A DNA stretch of 28,905 nt from a bacterium (GCA_021802745.1 JAJZRK010000008.1:1-28905); one strand, 5' to 3'; counted from the first letter of the stretch, positions 7,538 to 19,089 are shown. Made by a program: numbers and translations. The notes: a model not told the origin generated them from the sequence alone.

Positions 7538-8662
7538 ATGACCACCACGATCAACTCCACGCGCCGCGGCATCGAGGCCGCGCGCCGTCTTGTCCTTCTC
7601 GCGCTCACTCCGCTGCTGCTCACCGCCTGCGGCGGCGCCAAGGAAGCCGCCAGCGCGGCGCCGCCGGTGGTGCTCGGCCCCGCCGACGTGGCCGTCGCGA
7701 CGACGGCCGACATCGGGCCGAGCGTGGTGATCAGCGGCGCGCTCGACCCGGCCGATGTCGTGCGCGTCCGCGCGCAGGTGGGCGGCACGCTGCGCGACCT
7801 CAAGGTGGATCGCGGAACGAAGGTCAGCCGCGGCCAGGTGATGGCGCGCATCGAGGCGCAGGGCATCACCAGCGGCGCCGAGAGCGCCACGGCAAACGTC
7901 GCGAGCGCCGAGGCGGCGCTCGCCGTGGCCCGGCAGCGGCTCGACGGGGCGAAGAAGCTCTTCGAGGCCGGCGCGATGTCGGCGGTGGACATGAAGACGG
8001 CGACGGCCGGCTACGACGCCGCGGTGGCGCAGGTCGCGGCCGCGAAGGCGGCGGCCGCCAGCGCCACCGAGGCCGCCGAGCGCACCCTGCTGCGGGCGCC
8101 GTTCGATGGCTGGGTGAGCGACCGTCTCGTCGAGGAGGGCGAGTCGGTGAAGGGCGAGGATCCCGTGCTCACCGTCGTGGACCCGCGCACGCTCGAACTC
8201 AAGGGGCAGGTGGGGGCGATGGATGCCGCCAAGGTGCGCGTCGGGCAGGCGGTCATGTTCACGATTGACGGCGCGCCCGGCGAGGCGCTCCGCGGTACGG
8301 TGGCGCGGGTTGATCCCGTGGCCAACGCCGCCACGCGGCAGGTGGGCGTCTTCGCGCGCCTCGCCAATGGCAGCGGCAAGGTGGTGGCCGGGCAGTTCGC
8401 GCACGGCCGCATCCGGACCGCCGCCGCAACGAAGGCGATCGTCGTGCCGGTGAGCGCGCTGCGCGGCGAGGCCGACAAGGCGTTCGTGCTCGTCGTGGAC
8501 GGCGGCACGGTGCGCCGCCGTCCCGTGGTCAGCGGCGCGCGCGACGACGACGCGGGCGTGGTGAGCATTTTCAGCGGACTCAAGGCGGGCGAGCGCGTCG
8601 TCGCGAGCGCCGGCATCGAACTGGCCGATGGCACCAGGGTGTCCACGGCGAAGGAGAAGTAG
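7538..8662 (+). CDS. RND periplasmic adaptor lipoprotein (membrane fusion protein)
   Basis: Membrane-fusion subunit of 374 residues linking inner-membrane pump and outer-membrane channel. The N-terminus is a lipoprotein signal ending in LTACGG (lipobox, Cys near 29). Then follow the lipoyl-like half-motif VRAQVGGTLRDLKVDRGTKV, an Ala-rich alpha-hairpin (about residues 108-185), the second lipoyl half LLRAPFDGWVSDRLVEEGE, a beta-barrel with DPVANAATRQVGVFARL, and a membrane-proximal domain. The gene starts two bases after the channel gene stop and ends one base before the pump gene, so all three are co-transcribed. The longer frame reaching back into tetR is not genuine coding sequence. Confidence 0.93.
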   Translation: MTTTINSTRRGIEAARRLVLLALTPLLLTACGGAKEAASAAPPVVLGPADVAVATTADIGPSVVISGALDPADVVRVRAQVGGTLRDLKVDRGTKVSRGQVMARIEAQGITSGAESATANVASAEAALAVARQRLDGAKKLFEAGAMSAVDMKTATAGYDAAVAQVAAAKAAAASATEAAERTLLRAPFDGWVSDRLVEEGESVKGEDPVLTVVDPRTLELKGQVGAMDAAKVRVGQAVMFTIDGAPGEALRGTVARVDPVANAATRQVGVFARLANGSGKVVAGQFAHGRIRTAAATKAIVVPVSALRGEADKAFVLVVDGGTVRRRPVVSGARDDDAGVVSIFSGLKAGERVVASAGIELADGTRVSTAKEK

Positions 8663-8663
8663 G

Positions 8664-11600
8664 ATGCAATCCCGAAGCGCCCGAGGCCGCCGAGTCTCGG
8701 ATCAGGCGGGTGGTGGGCTGAGCGCCCTGGCCATCCGGCGCCCCGTCTTCACCGCCATGGTGATGCTGGCGCTGATCGTGCTGGGCTTCTTCAGCTACCG
8801 GCGTCTCCCGATTGACCAATTCCCGGCGATTGACTTCCCGATCGTCGCGGTGCAGACCGTCTATCCCGGCGCCAGCGCCGGCACCGTCGAGCGCGAGGTG
8901 TCGCGCCGCCTCGAGGAAGCGTTCAACCCGGTGCAGGACGTCAAGAAGATCACCTCGGTGTCGCTCGAGGGCGTCTCGCAGGTGATCGTCGAGTTCCAGC
9001 TCGACCGCAACGTGGACGCGGCGGCCCAGGACCTGCGATCGAAGATTGACGCCATCCGCCGCGAGCTGCCCGACGGCGTGGAACAGCCGCTGGTGCAGAA
9101 GTTCGACTTCGGCGCCATGCCCATCATCTCCATTGCGCTGTCCAATCCCGACATGCCGATGGCCCGCCTCACGGCGCTGGCGGACGAGACGATCCGCCGC
9201 CGCCTCGAGGCGGTGGGCGGCGTCGGCGAGGTGCGCATCTCCGGCGGGCTCAAGCGCGAGGTGCACGTCCTCCTGCAGCCGGCCCGCATGGAGGCGCTGG
9301 GCATCACGGTGCCGCAGATCTCGATGGCGCTGCGCAGCCAGAACCTCGACGTGCCGGCCGGCCGCGTGCAGCTCGGACCGCGCGAGCAGCTCGTGCGCGT
9401 GAGCGGGCGCATCAAGGACCCGCGGCAGTTCGCCAGCATCGTCGTCGCCACGCGCAACGGCCAGGCCATCCGGCTCGGCGACCTCGCGCGCATCGAGGAC
9501 GGCACCGAGGAGGAGCGTTCGCTCGCGCTCGTGGACAACAAGCGCGCCATCGGCATTGACCTGATCAAGAGTTCCGGCGCGAACACGGTGGAGGTGGCCG
9601 ACGGCATCAACGCCCAGCTCGAGAAGCTCCGCCCTAGCCTGCCGGCGGGCACCGACCTGCGCGTCGTGCGCGACAACTCGGTGCTGATCCGCAACTCGGT
9701 GTCCGACGTGCTCGACGAGCTCTTCCTCGGCGCGCTGCTGACGGTCATCATCGTCATGCTGTTCCTCAACGACTGGAAGGCGACGGCCATCACGTCGCTG
9801 TCGCTCCCCGTCTCGGTGATCTCGGCGTTCATCATCATGCAGGCGCTCGGCTTCACGGTGAACGTGCTGACGCTGATGGCGCTCTCGCTGTCCATCGGCA
9901 TTCTCATTGACGACGCCATCGTCGTCATCGAGAACATCGTGCGGCACCGCGAGATGAAGCAGGACCACTTCACGGCGGCGGGCCAGGGAACGCGCGAGAT
10001 CATCCTCGCCGTCATGGCCACCACCTTCTCCATCATTGCCGTCTTCGTGCCGGTGGCGTTCATGGGCGGCATCATCGGCCGCTTCTTCTACGCGTTCGGC
10101 CTCACCGTCGCGTGGGCGGTGCTCGTGTCGCTCTTCGTGTCGTTCACCCTCACGCCGATGCTCAGCGCGTGGTGGGGCGTGGACCCGCACGTGCACGGCG
10201 CGCACACGGGCAATCTCGTGACCCGCACGATCGCCCGGTTCAACGCCTGGTTCGACCGCATGGCGCACCGCTATCGCGGCGTCATCGAGTGGGCGCTCCG
10301 GCACCGGTGGCAGACGGTCGTCATCGCCGCCCTCAGCCTTGTCGCGGCCTTTGCGCTCACGCCGCTCATCGGCGGCGAATTCTCGCCGCAGTCCGACGAG
10401 AGCGAGTTCACCGTCACCTTCGAGACGCCCGAGGGTTCGAGCCTGGCGCAGACACGCACCAAGGCCGAGCAGATCGTCGCGACGCTGCGCGGCATGCCGG
10501 GCGTGGCCTACACCTACACGACCATCGGCGCCGGCGCCACCGGCACCGTGCGCAGCGGCGAGGTCTACGTGCGCCTCGTGAAGCCGCACGAGCGGCCGCG
10601 CAGCGCCAACGACATGATGATGGACGCCCGCGCCGTGCTCGGGCGGCTGTACGGCGTGCGCTCCTTCGTGCTCGCGCAGTCAGGGCCGGGCGGGGCGCAG
10701 GCGCCGCTGCAGGTGGAGCTGCGCGGCCCCGACATCGCCGAGCTGCAGCGCATCTCCACGACGCTGCGCACCGCCGTCGAGCGGATTCCCGGCGTCGTGG
10801 ACGTCAAGTCGTCGCTCGGCGATCCCAAGCCCGAGCTGCGCGTGGACGTGGACCGCGACGCCGCCAACCAGCTCGGCCTCGACGTCGGCGCCATCTCGGC
10901 CACCATCCGCCCGCTCTTCGCCGGCGAGGTCGTGACGCGCTGGGAAGATCCCACGGGCGAGGAGCGCGACGTGCGCGCGCAGGTGGCCCCGGAGCTGCGC
11001 CGGTCCATCGCCGACGTCAGCGCCATGCCCCTGCCGACGGCGCAGGCCGGCCCCAACGGCGCCCACTACGCGCGGCTCGGCGACATCGCCACGGTGAACG
11101 TGGCCACCGCTCCCGCGCAGATTGACCGATCGCGCCTCGAGCGCGTCGTGATCATTTCGGGCAGCACGGCGCCGGGCACCACCCTCACCGAGGCGTCCAA
11201 CGCCATCACCGCCGAGGCGGCCAAGCTGCAGCTGCCGCCGGGGTATTCCGTGTCGCTCGGCGGCGAGACCGAGATGTTCGTCGAGACGCTCGGGTACGTC
11301 GTGGAGACGCTGACGCTCGCCATCATCCTGATCTTCCTCATTCTCGCGTCGCAGTTCGAGTCGCTCACGCAGCCCGTGGCCATCATGCTCTCGCTGCCGC
11401 TGTCGCTCGTCGGCGTGCTGCTTGCGCTGCTCATCGCGGGATCCACCCTGAACATCATGTCCATGATCGGCGTGATCATGCTCATGGGCCTCGTCACCAA
11501 GAACGCCATCTTGCTCGTGGACAATGCCAACGAGCGCCGGCGCGCCGGTGCGCATCGCTTCGAGGCACTCGTCGAGGCCGGTGCGGTGCGACTGCGCCCC

Positions 11601-11909
11601 ATCATGATGACGACGCTGGCGATGATTGCCGGCATGACGCCCATCGCGCTCGCGCTGGGCGAGGGCGGCGAGTTCCGGGCGCCGATGGCCCACGCCGTGA
11701 TTGGCGGCCTCATCACCTCGACGATGCTGACGCTGGTGGTGATTCCCGTTGCGTACACGTATTTCGACGACGTCGGCGCCTGGTTCAAGCATCGGTTCGT
11801 CAGCGAGCAGCGGGAGATGGAGATCACGGCCGAGCAGCAGGCGTCCGGCTTGCGGCACACGTTGACGGGCGAGTTTGAGGTGCCGGAGGCTCCGCCGCCG
11901 GCTCCGTAG
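8664..11909 (+). CDS. RND multidrug efflux transporter, HAE1/AcrB type
   Basis: Proton-driven inner-membrane pump, 1081 residues, the usual length. It begins with a short cytoplasmic tail, then IRRPVFTAMVMLALIVLGFF (TM1) and the RLPIDQFPAIDFPIV, VQTVYPGASA periplasmic entry. Two large porter/docking loops alternate with 12 transmembrane helices in two homologous halves. TM4 carries GILIDDAIVVIEN with the paired Asp residues used in proton relay, and the second half has VTKNAILLVDNANE and LRPIMMTTLAMIAGMTPIAL. The ATG at 8664 lies one base after the adaptor stop. Substrate range cannot be read from sequence; biocides, dyes or hydrophobic antibiotics are typical for HAE1 pumps. Confidence 0.95.
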   Translation: MQSRSARGRRVSDQAGGGLSALAIRRPVFTAMVMLALIVLGFFSYRRLPIDQFPAIDFPIVAVQTVYPGASAGTVEREVSRRLEEAFNPVQDVKKITSVSLEGVSQVIVEFQLDRNVDAAAQDLRSKIDAIRRELPDGVEQPLVQKFDFGAMPIISIALSNPDMPMARLTALADETIRRRLEAVGGVGEVRISGGLKREVHVLLQPARMEALGITVPQISMALRSQNLDVPAGRVQLGPREQLVRVSGRIKDPRQFASIVVATRNGQAIRLGDLARIEDGTEEERSLALVDNKRAIGIDLIKSSGANTVEVADGINAQLEKLRPSLPAGTDLRVVRDNSVLIRNSVSDVLDELFLGALLTVIIVMLFLNDWKATAITSLSLPVSVISAFIIMQALGFTVNVLTLMALSLSIGILIDDAIVVIENIVRHREMKQDHFTAAGQGTREIILAVMATTFSIIAVFVPVAFMGGIIGRFFYAFGLTVAWAVLVSLFVSFTLTPMLSAWWGVDPHVHGAHTGNLVTRTIARFNAWFDRMAHRYRGVIEWALRHRWQTVVIAALSLVAAFALTPLIGGEFSPQSDESEFTVTFETPEGSSLAQTRTKAEQIVATLRGMPGVAYTYTTIGAGATGTVRSGEVYVRLVKPHERPRSANDMMMDARAVLGRLYGVRSFVLAQSGPGGAQAPLQVELRGPDIAELQRISTTLRTAVERIPGVVDVKSSLGDPKPELRVDVDRDAANQLGLDVGAISATIRPLFAGEVVTRWEDPTGEERDVRAQVAPELRRSIADVSAMPLPTAQAGPNGAHYARLGDIATVNVATAPAQIDRSRLERVVIISGSTAPGTTLTEASNAITAEAAKLQLPPGYSVSLGGETEMFVETLGYVVETLTLAIILIFLILASQFESLTQPVAIMLSLPLSLVGVLLALLIAGSTLNIMSMIGVIMLMGLVTKNAILLVDNANERRRAGAHRFEALVEAGAVRLRPIMMTTLAMIAGMTPIALALGEGGEFRAPMAHAVIGGLITSTMLTLVVIPVAYTYFDDVGAWFKHRFVSEQREMEITAEQQASGLRHTLTGEFEVPEAPPPAP

Positions 11910-11936
11910 GGCGGAGAGGTTCCGTGAGCGGGCGCA

Positions 11937-11958
11937 CGCGGCGGCGAAAGCCGCCGCG
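11937..11958 (+). terminator. Perfect 9-bp hairpin with GAAA loop after the RND pump gene
   Basis: CGCGGCGGC (11937-11945), loop GAAA, GCCGCCGCG (11950-11958), followed by CTGTATTTTCC. GC-only stem, stable tetraloop and a short T-rich trail look like an intrinsic terminator for the pump operon. The T-rich trail also serves as the -10-like box of the next gene. Confidence 0.55.
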
Positions 11959-11961
11959 CTG

Positions 11962-11967
11962 TATTTT
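11962..11967 (+). promoter_or_regulatory. -10-like box (TATTTT) seven bases before the HupE-like gene
   Basis: TATTTT is followed by CCCCGCC and then the ATG at 11975. There is no ribosome-binding site in the gap, so a leaderless transcript is likely. The same CCCCGCC-ATG arrangement precedes the FmdB-type gene at 19677. Confidence 0.4.
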
Positions 11968-11974
11968 CCCCGCC

Positions 11975-12577
11975 ATGTCCGAGTTCGCCCTCTACCTCCG
12001 GATGGGGTACCACCACATCGCCTCCATCGGCGCGTGGGACCACATCCTGTTTGTCGCCGCGCTGACCGCCGCGTACGGCGTCCATGAGTGGAAGCGCATC
12101 GCCGTTCTCGTCACGGCGTTCACCATCGGGCATTCATTGACGCTGGCCCTCGCCACGCTCGACCTCGTGCGGGTGAGCGCCCACGTGGTGGAGCCCCTGA
12201 TCGCCGCCACCATCGTCGTCATGGCCGTCGCCGCCATCGGCGACCAGATCGTCCCGCCCACCGAGGCGTCGCGCACGGCGGCCATGCGCCGGCGCTACGC
12301 GACGGCCGGCATCTTCGGGCTCATCCACGGCCTCGGCTTCGCCAGCGCCCTGCGGTCCATGCTCGGCGCCGAGTCGTCCATCGGCGTGCCGCTGCTTGCG
12401 TTCAACCTGGGACTCGAGGTCGGGCAGGTGCTCATCGTGAGCGCGTTCTTCGCGCTCGGCCTCGCTGCTGGCCGCTGGCTGCACGTGCGGCGCCGCGACT
12501 GGGTGCTGATCCTCGCGGGCGCCGCCGCCGGTATCGGATTGACGCTCCTGATTGACCGACTCACCAACGCCGCGTAG
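11975..12577 (+). CDS. HupE/UreJ-family membrane protein
   Basis: Polytopic inner-membrane protein, 200 residues, about six helices. The N-terminal GYHHIASIGAWDHILFV is the HupE/UreJ signature (His-rich first helix followed by DHILF). FTIGHSLTLALA and GLIHGLGFASAL supply further conserved His residues in membrane helices, followed by FNLGLEVGQ. HupE and UreJ proteins accompany hydrogenase or urease genes and are thought to move nickel or cobalt. Neither enzyme is present here; the neighbours are an M1 peptidase and a DUF6702 protein, so the metal and purpose are open. The ATG at 11975 is preferred over 11924, which runs back through the terminator-like hairpin. Confidence 0.88.
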   Translation: MSEFALYLRMGYHHIASIGAWDHILFVAALTAAYGVHEWKRIAVLVTAFTIGHSLTLALATLDLVRVSAHVVEPLIAATIVVMAVAAIGDQIVPPTEASRTAAMRRRYATAGIFGLIHGLGFASALRSMLGAESSIGVPLLAFNLGLEVGQVLIVSAFFALGLAAGRWLHVRRRDWVLILAGAAAGIGLTLLIDRLTNAA

Positions 12578-12605
12578 ACGCTCGCCGTTGTTCAAGGATC
12601 CCGCC

Positions 12606-12675
12606 ATCTACCGTCTATCGTCTCCTGTCTACCGTCTACCGTCTGCCGTCTACCGTCTACCGTCTACCGTCTGCC
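12606..12675 (+). repeat. Ten tandem 7-bp repeats (GTCTACC) before the M1 peptidase
   Basis: Ten consecutive heptamers with no spacer: consensus GTCTACC five times, with variants ATCTACC, GTCTATC, GTCTCCT and GTCTGCC (twice). The array ends directly at AAGGA (12676-12680), the ribosome-binding site for the ATG at 12686. It is non-coding, lies in the 5' untranslated or promoter region, and is a candidate for copy-number change by slippage. Confidence 0.9.
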
Positions 12676-12685
12676 AAGGACCACC

Positions 12686-14790
<2,105 letters not shown>

Positions 14791-14794
<4 letters not shown>

Positions 14795-15324
14795 CGCACG
14801 TCCCGGCGCGGCGCGCGTCCTGGCGGTCGCTCGCGGTCGCGGCCTGTTCCGTCGTGCTGGTGGCGGCCGCGGCGCCGGTGCGATTGGCCGCGCCGCCTCA
14901 CGACCTGCACATCACGAACACCCGCATGGTGATCGAGGGGGCGGTGGTCGTGGCGCGGGTGCGCATGTTCCGCGATGACCTGCAGAAGGCGCTCAAGCGG
15001 CCGGTGACCGACAGCGCCGCGTCCAAGGCGGCCGTCGCTGCCTACATGGCGCAGTACTTCATCATCACCGTCGAGGGAGCCCGGCTGACGGGCGAGGTGC
15101 TCGACAGCGGCGGCGACCTCGACGGCGACCAGCCCATCTGGTGGGTGCTGGTGCAGTGGAAGGCCCCCAGGCCCGTGAAGACGCTCGGCGTGCGCGTGCA
15201 CCTGATGTTCGACGCATTCAACGACCAGCAGAACACGGTGCTTGTCGCCCGCAATCCCGGCGATGAGCGGCGCGGGCTCTACTTCCAGGCCGGGGATCGG
15301 GCGGAGCAGGTGCTCCGGTTCTAA
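14791..15324 (+). CDS. DUF6702-family exported protein
   Basis: Protein of 177 residues with an N-terminal signal sequence (about residues 1-32). The GTG start overlaps the peptidase stop (GTGA), so the two are translationally coupled. The body, with PHDLHITNTRMVIEGAVVVA, RMFRDDLQKALKRP, YMAQYFIITVEG and a closing HLMFDAFNDQQNTVLV, matches the DUF6702 pattern of a small exported beta-rich protein. Function of the family is unknown. It lies with a HupE-like protein and an M1 peptidase, a combination I recall from Bacteroidota genomes; that memory has not been checked by search. Confidence 0.75.
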
Positions 15325-15509
15325 CCGTCCGCGGGCCGGACTCGCGTTTCATCATGCCAACTTGAAGTCACAATCTGTGACTTCAAGTTGGCGGATTCGA
15401 GTCGCGTCAACCTGAAGGCGAAGTCGGTTGGAAACCGCGCGCGGTTGCGCGACACCGCCTGGTTGAGCGCCTTCGTCGGAACGCCGCCGCCGCGCTCCCA
15501 CGCAGCCAT
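15321..15509 (-). pseudogene. Remnant of an ORF6N/KilA-type antirepressor gene
   Basis: The minus-strand frame contains VPTKALNQAVSRNRARFP, TDFAFRLTRLES and NLKSQIVTSSW (homologous part about 15357-15482). This is the centre of the ORF6N domain found in phage antirepressors and mobile-element DNA-binding proteins. The usual N-terminal start of the domain (LYG before VPTK) is replaced by an unrelated MAAWERGGG, and the usual continuation (PYAFTEQGV type) is absent: after SSW the sequence is unrelated and stops. Only about 42 recognisable residues remain, so this is a gene fragment. The break after SSW coincides with the edge of a 17-bp palindrome. Confidence 0.7.
15356..15392. repeat. 17-bp perfect inverted repeat with 3-nt loop, inside the ORF6N remnant
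   Basis: GCCAACTTGAAGTCACA (15356-15372), loop ATC, TGTGACTTCAAGTTGGC (15376-15392). On the minus strand it encodes the conserved ORF6N segment from NLKSQ to VTSSW, so part of the symmetry is built into a conserved protein motif. It also lies 32 bp beyond the DUF6702 stop and could form a hairpin in that transcript. Confidence 0.9.
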
Positions 15510-15527
15510 CGCACGAGCGCTGCACGC

Positions 15528-16733
15528 TTACGGCAGACTATCCCTCAGCACCGCCCGATTGCTCCGATACGGCGCAAAACCGGTCCCCCAGTCCACACTC
15601 AGCACCTCGAGCGAGATGTTGCTGCCGTCCACGTGCACGATGACGAAATGGTACGGGTTATCCCCCGGCTCCTGCCCGGGGCGTACCAAATGCTGCACGC
15701 GAGCCGAGTCGGCGCCGCTGGCCGCGAGGTAGGCGCGCAGGTCGGGCTCGCCGCGATAACCATAGAGCGGCGCACCGCCGCCCCCCGTCACCAGCTCGTC
15801 CATCCGGTGCCGGCCGCCCTGGCTGTCGCGATACCGTTCGACCCAGTGCTCGAAGAGATGCTCATGCCCGGTCACGAGCAGCTGCACGCCGTGCGTGCGG
15901 AACATCGGCATCCACAGGTCGCGCACCGCCGCCGTGGGACGCTCGACGATCGCGCCGCCGTGCGGCCCCGACGAGAAGGCGGGGTGATGGAAGAAGGCCA
16001 CGATGTTCGGGTAGCGCGTGCGGTCAAGCCCCTCGAGCTGGGCGCGCGCCCACGCGAACTGCGTGGAGTCGGCGGCAATGTTCGAGTCGAAGGCCAGCAC
16101 GAAGGTGTTGCCGTACCCGAATGCGTAGGTCGGATAGCCGGCCAGCCGCCGCGTCGCGCCATCGGGGGGAATGAGCTGGGCCACCGCGCGCAGGTAGTTC
16201 GCCAGCCCTTCCTTGCGCCCCGGGTTGTCGAGTTCCGCTGCGCTCGTCACGTCGTGATTGCCGGGGGCAAGGAAGTACGGCACGCCCCCGTCCGTCGTCA
16301 GCCGGTTGATCAGCCCGGTGAAGCTCTTGTTCCACTGCCGCGGATCGCGGCCGTTCACCACCGCGTCGCCGCTCTGCAGGACGAACCGGACGGGCGACGG
16401 GCCGTCGGCGCGCTGCGCAATCTGCCGCAGCATCGCGTCCACGATGAGCGAATGCTCGTACTGCGGCTCGGTGCCGTCGCGCCGCCCCCGCGTGTCGCCG
16501 TAGGCGATGAACGAGAAGCGCGTCACCCCGGCGCTCGCGCTCTCCGCGGGGAGCGGCTGGCGGGGCGGCATGATGGCGCGCACGGTGTCGACGGGTGGGG
16601 CGGGAAGCGTCGGTTCGACCGGCACGGAACGGGCCGGGCGGGCGGGTCGGACCTGCGCGCGCGCCGGGAGCGCCAACGACCCGGCAATAGCCGCGAGCAC
16701 GATGGGGAGCAGCGCGGAACGGAGCGAGGGCAT
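15528..16733 (-). CDS. Secreted calcineurin-like metallophosphoesterase
   Basis: Exported phosphoesterase, 401 residues, with a signal peptide ending LPARAQ (about residue 27). A Pro-rich linker precedes the catalytic domain. The dimetal motifs appear in order: FIAYGDTRG, LQSGDAVVNG, LAPGNHDVT, VAFFHHPAFS and VTGHEHLFEH. The first motif has GDTR where many members have DxH, as in the purple-acid-phosphatase-like subgroup. GGAG lies seven bases upstream of the ATG. It is transcribed divergently from the prolyl oligopeptidase across 184 bp. Substrate unknown; release of phosphate from extracellular esters is the usual role. Confidence 0.88.
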   Translation of the reverse strand: MPSLRSALLPIVLAAIAGSLALPARAQVRPARPARSVPVEPTLPAPPVDTVRAIMPPRQPLPAESASAGVTRFSFIAYGDTRGRRDGTEPQYEHSLIVDAMLRQIAQRADGPSPVRFVLQSGDAVVNGRDPRQWNKSFTGLINRLTTDGGVPYFLAPGNHDVTSAAELDNPGRKEGLANYLRAVAQLIPPDGATRRLAGYPTYAFGYGNTFVLAFDSNIAADSTQFAWARAQLEGLDRTRYPNIVAFFHHPAFSSGPHGGAIVERPTAAVRDLWMPMFRTHGVQLLVTGHEHLFEHWVERYRDSQGGRHRMDELVTGGGGAPLYGYRGEPDLRAYLAASGADSARVQHLVRPGQEPGDNPYHFVIVHVDGSNISLEVLSVDWGTGFAPYRSNRAVLRDSLP

Positions 16734-16917
16734 GAGTGTTCTCCGACGGACATGGAGCGGCGCTCCGACGCGCGTGAGAGGGCGCCGTCGCGCGCGAATC
16801 GTGAAAGGTCGCCCGTGCGTGGCTCAGACGCCAGCAGCACTGGCTGAGCGGGCGTACTTCGGAGAGAATCAATAGCCGTCCATCCCACGCACCCGCCCGA
16901 TTCTACCGGAGCATCTC

Positions 16918-19089
16918 ATGCAGGCACGCCGGTTCGTTCCCCGCACCGCCCTCGCCGCCGCCGCCTTGGCGCTCGTGGCTGCCGCAGGCGCCGCGCAGCA
17001 GTCCGCCCCGCTCAAGTACCCCGTCACGGCCACCGTCCCGCACGTGGACGACTATCACGGCACCAAGGTGCCCGATCCGTTCCGCTGGCTCGAGGACGAC
17101 ACGGCGAGCGCCGTGAAGAAGTGGGTCGGCGAGGAGAACGCGGTCACCTTCGGCTACCTCGGCAAGATCCCGTATCGCGGTGCCCTGCTCGAGCGCCTCA
17201 AGGCCCTCTCCAACTACCCGCGCATCTCGTCGCCGGTCCGCCGCAAGGGCTGGGTCTGGTTCACGAAGAACAGCGGCCTGCAGAACCAGTCGGTCTACTA
17301 CCTGCAGCGCGGGCTCGACGGCAAGGAAGAGGTGCTGATTGACCCCAACACGCTGACCGCGGACGGCACCACGCGCGTGGGCGGCTTCACGTTTGACGAA
17401 TCCGGCAGGCACCTCGCCTACACGCTCTCCCGCGCCGGCTCCGACTGGCAGGAAATCCGCGTGATGGACCCGGTCACGAAGAAGGATCTCGCCGACCAGG
17501 TGCGCTGGGTGAAGGTCTCGGGCATCGCGTGGTACAAGAACGGCTTCTTCTACTCGCGCTATCCGACGCCCGCCGACACCACCAAGGCGCTGAGCGGCGT
17601 CAACGAAAACCATCAGGTCTACTACCACGTGCTCGGCACGCCGCAGTCTCACGACCAACTCGTCTTTGAGGACGCCGCCCATCCGCAGCGCTTTCACACG
17701 GTGGACGTCACCGACGACCAGCGGTTCCTGATTCTCAGCATCTCCGATCGCGGCCAGGGCGCCGACGGCAACGCCTTGTGGGTGCGCGACCTCGCCGCCG
17801 GGGATCCCGGCTGGCGCCGCCTGATCACCGGGTTCGAGAAGCAGTTCAACGTGATCGACAACGACGGTGGGGCGCTGCTGGTGGAGACCAACGCCGGAGC
17901 GCTCAACAACCGCGTGGTGCGCATTGACCCGAGCGCGCCCGCCGAGTCGAACTGGAAGACGATCATTCCGGAGCAGAAGGAGGTGCTGAGCGGCGTTGCG
18001 AACGTCGGCGGCAACCTGTTCGCCTCGTACCTGAAGGACGTGACCAGCGCGATCGTGCAGTACCGCTACGACGGCACCAAGGTGCGCGATGTCGCGCTGC
18101 CGGGTGTCGGCACGGCGGGCTTCAGCGGCGGCGAGCGCGGCGACACGGACGCGTTCTTCACCTTCAACAGCTTCACCGCCCCGCCAACCACCTATCGCTA
18201 CGACCTGGCCAGTGGCGCGAGCACCGTCTACCGCGAGACGAAGCTCCCCTTCGATCCGTCGCAGTTCGAGACCCGGCAGGTCTTCGCCACGTCGAAGGAC
18301 GGCACGAAGGTCCCCATGTTCATCGTCGCGAAGAAGGGGTTGAAGCTCGACGGCCGCAACCCGACGCTGGTCTACGGCTACGGCGGCTTCAACATCTCCA
18401 CCCTCCCCGGCTTCAGCGCCACGCGCATCGCCTGGCTCGAGCAGGGCGGCGTCTACGCCTCGGTCAACATGCGGGGCGGCGGCGAGTACGGCGAAGCCTG
18501 GCACCAGGCCGGCATGAAGGCGAACAAGCAGAACGTCTTCGACGACTTCATCGCGGCCGCCGAGTGGCTCATTGCCAACAAGTACACGAACAAGGACAAG
18601 CTCGTCATGCAGGGCGGCTCCAACGGCGGCCTGCTCGTGGGCGCCATCATGACCCAGCGCCCCGACCTGTTCCGGGTGGCGCTCCCCGCCGTGGGGGTCA
18701 TGGACATGCTGCGCTTCCAGAAGTTCACCATCGGCTGGAACTGGGTGGCCGACTACGGCTCCAGCGACCACGCCGAGGACTTCAAGTACCTCATCAGGTA
18801 CTCCCCGCTGCAGAACCTCAAGGACGGCGTGGCGTACCCGGCGACGCTCGTGACGACGGCCGACCACGACGATCGGGTCGTCCCGGCGCATTCGTTCAAG
18901 TTCGCGGCACGGCTGCAGCAGGCGCACCGCGGCCCGAACCCCGTGCTCATCCGCATCGAGACCGCGAGCGGGCACGGCAGCTCGTCGCTCACCAAGGCGC
19001 TCGAGGTGACGGCCGACCAGCACGCGTTTGCGATGGCGAATCTCGGCATGACGCCGACGTTCGGCGGGAAGCAGAAGGCGGTGCCCTGA
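16918..19089 (+). CDS. Secreted prolyl oligopeptidase, family S9A
   Basis: Serine peptidase of 723 residues with a signal peptide (about residues 1-26, ending AGAAQQ). The N-terminal segment [18 protein letters not shown] is typical of the family, followed by the seven-bladed propeller (about 80-430) and the C-terminal alpha/beta-hydrolase domain. Catalytic residues are Ser568 in QGGSNGG, the Asp in ADHDDRVVP (651-652) and His686 in [18 protein letters not shown] is also conserved. GGAG seven bases before the ATG supports the start. It cleaves after proline in short peptides and, with the M1 enzyme, gives this locus a peptide-degrading character. Confidence 0.95.
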   Translation: MQARRFVPRTALAAAALALVAAAGAAQQSAPLKYPVTATVPHVDDYHGTKVPDPFRWLEDDTASAVKKWVGEENAVTFGYLGKIPYRGALLERLKALSNYPRISSPVRRKGWVWFTKNSGLQNQSVYYLQRGLDGKEEVLIDPNTLTADGTTRVGGFTFDESGRHLAYTLSRAGSDWQEIRVMDPVTKKDLADQVRWVKVSGIAWYKNGFFYSRYPTPADTTKALSGVNENHQVYYHVLGTPQSHDQLVFEDAAHPQRFHTVDVTDDQRFLILSISDRGQGADGNALWVRDLAAGDPGWRRLITGFEKQFNVIDNDGGALLVETNAGALNNRVVRIDPSAPAESNWKTIIPEQKEVLSGVANVGGNLFASYLKDVTSAIVQYRYDGTKVRDVALPGVGTAGFSGGERGDTDAFFTFNSFTAPPTTYRYDLASGASTVYRETKLPFDPSQFETRQVFATSKDGTKVPMFIVAKKGLKLDGRNPTLVYGYGGFNISTLPGFSATRIAWLEQGGVYASVNMRGGGEYGEAWHQAGMKANKQNVFDDFIAAAEWLIANKYTNKDKLVMQGGSNGGLLVGAIMTQRPDLFRVALPAVGVMDMLRFQKFTIGWNWVADYGSSDHAEDFKYLIRYSPLQNLKDGVAYPATLVTTADHDDRVVPAHSFKFAARLQQAHRGPNPVLIRIETASGHGSSSLTKALEVTADQHAFAMANLGMTPTFGGKQKAVP

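Noticed and set aside
8580..10589. 669-codon minus-strand open frame opposite the RND pump
   Set aside because: Composition (Arg, Asp, His, Glu runs) is that of a mirror frame; the + strand frame is an unmistakable HAE1 transporter.
12606..12675. CRISPR array
   Set aside because: Units are seven bases, directly adjacent with no spacers; this is a simple tandem repeat.
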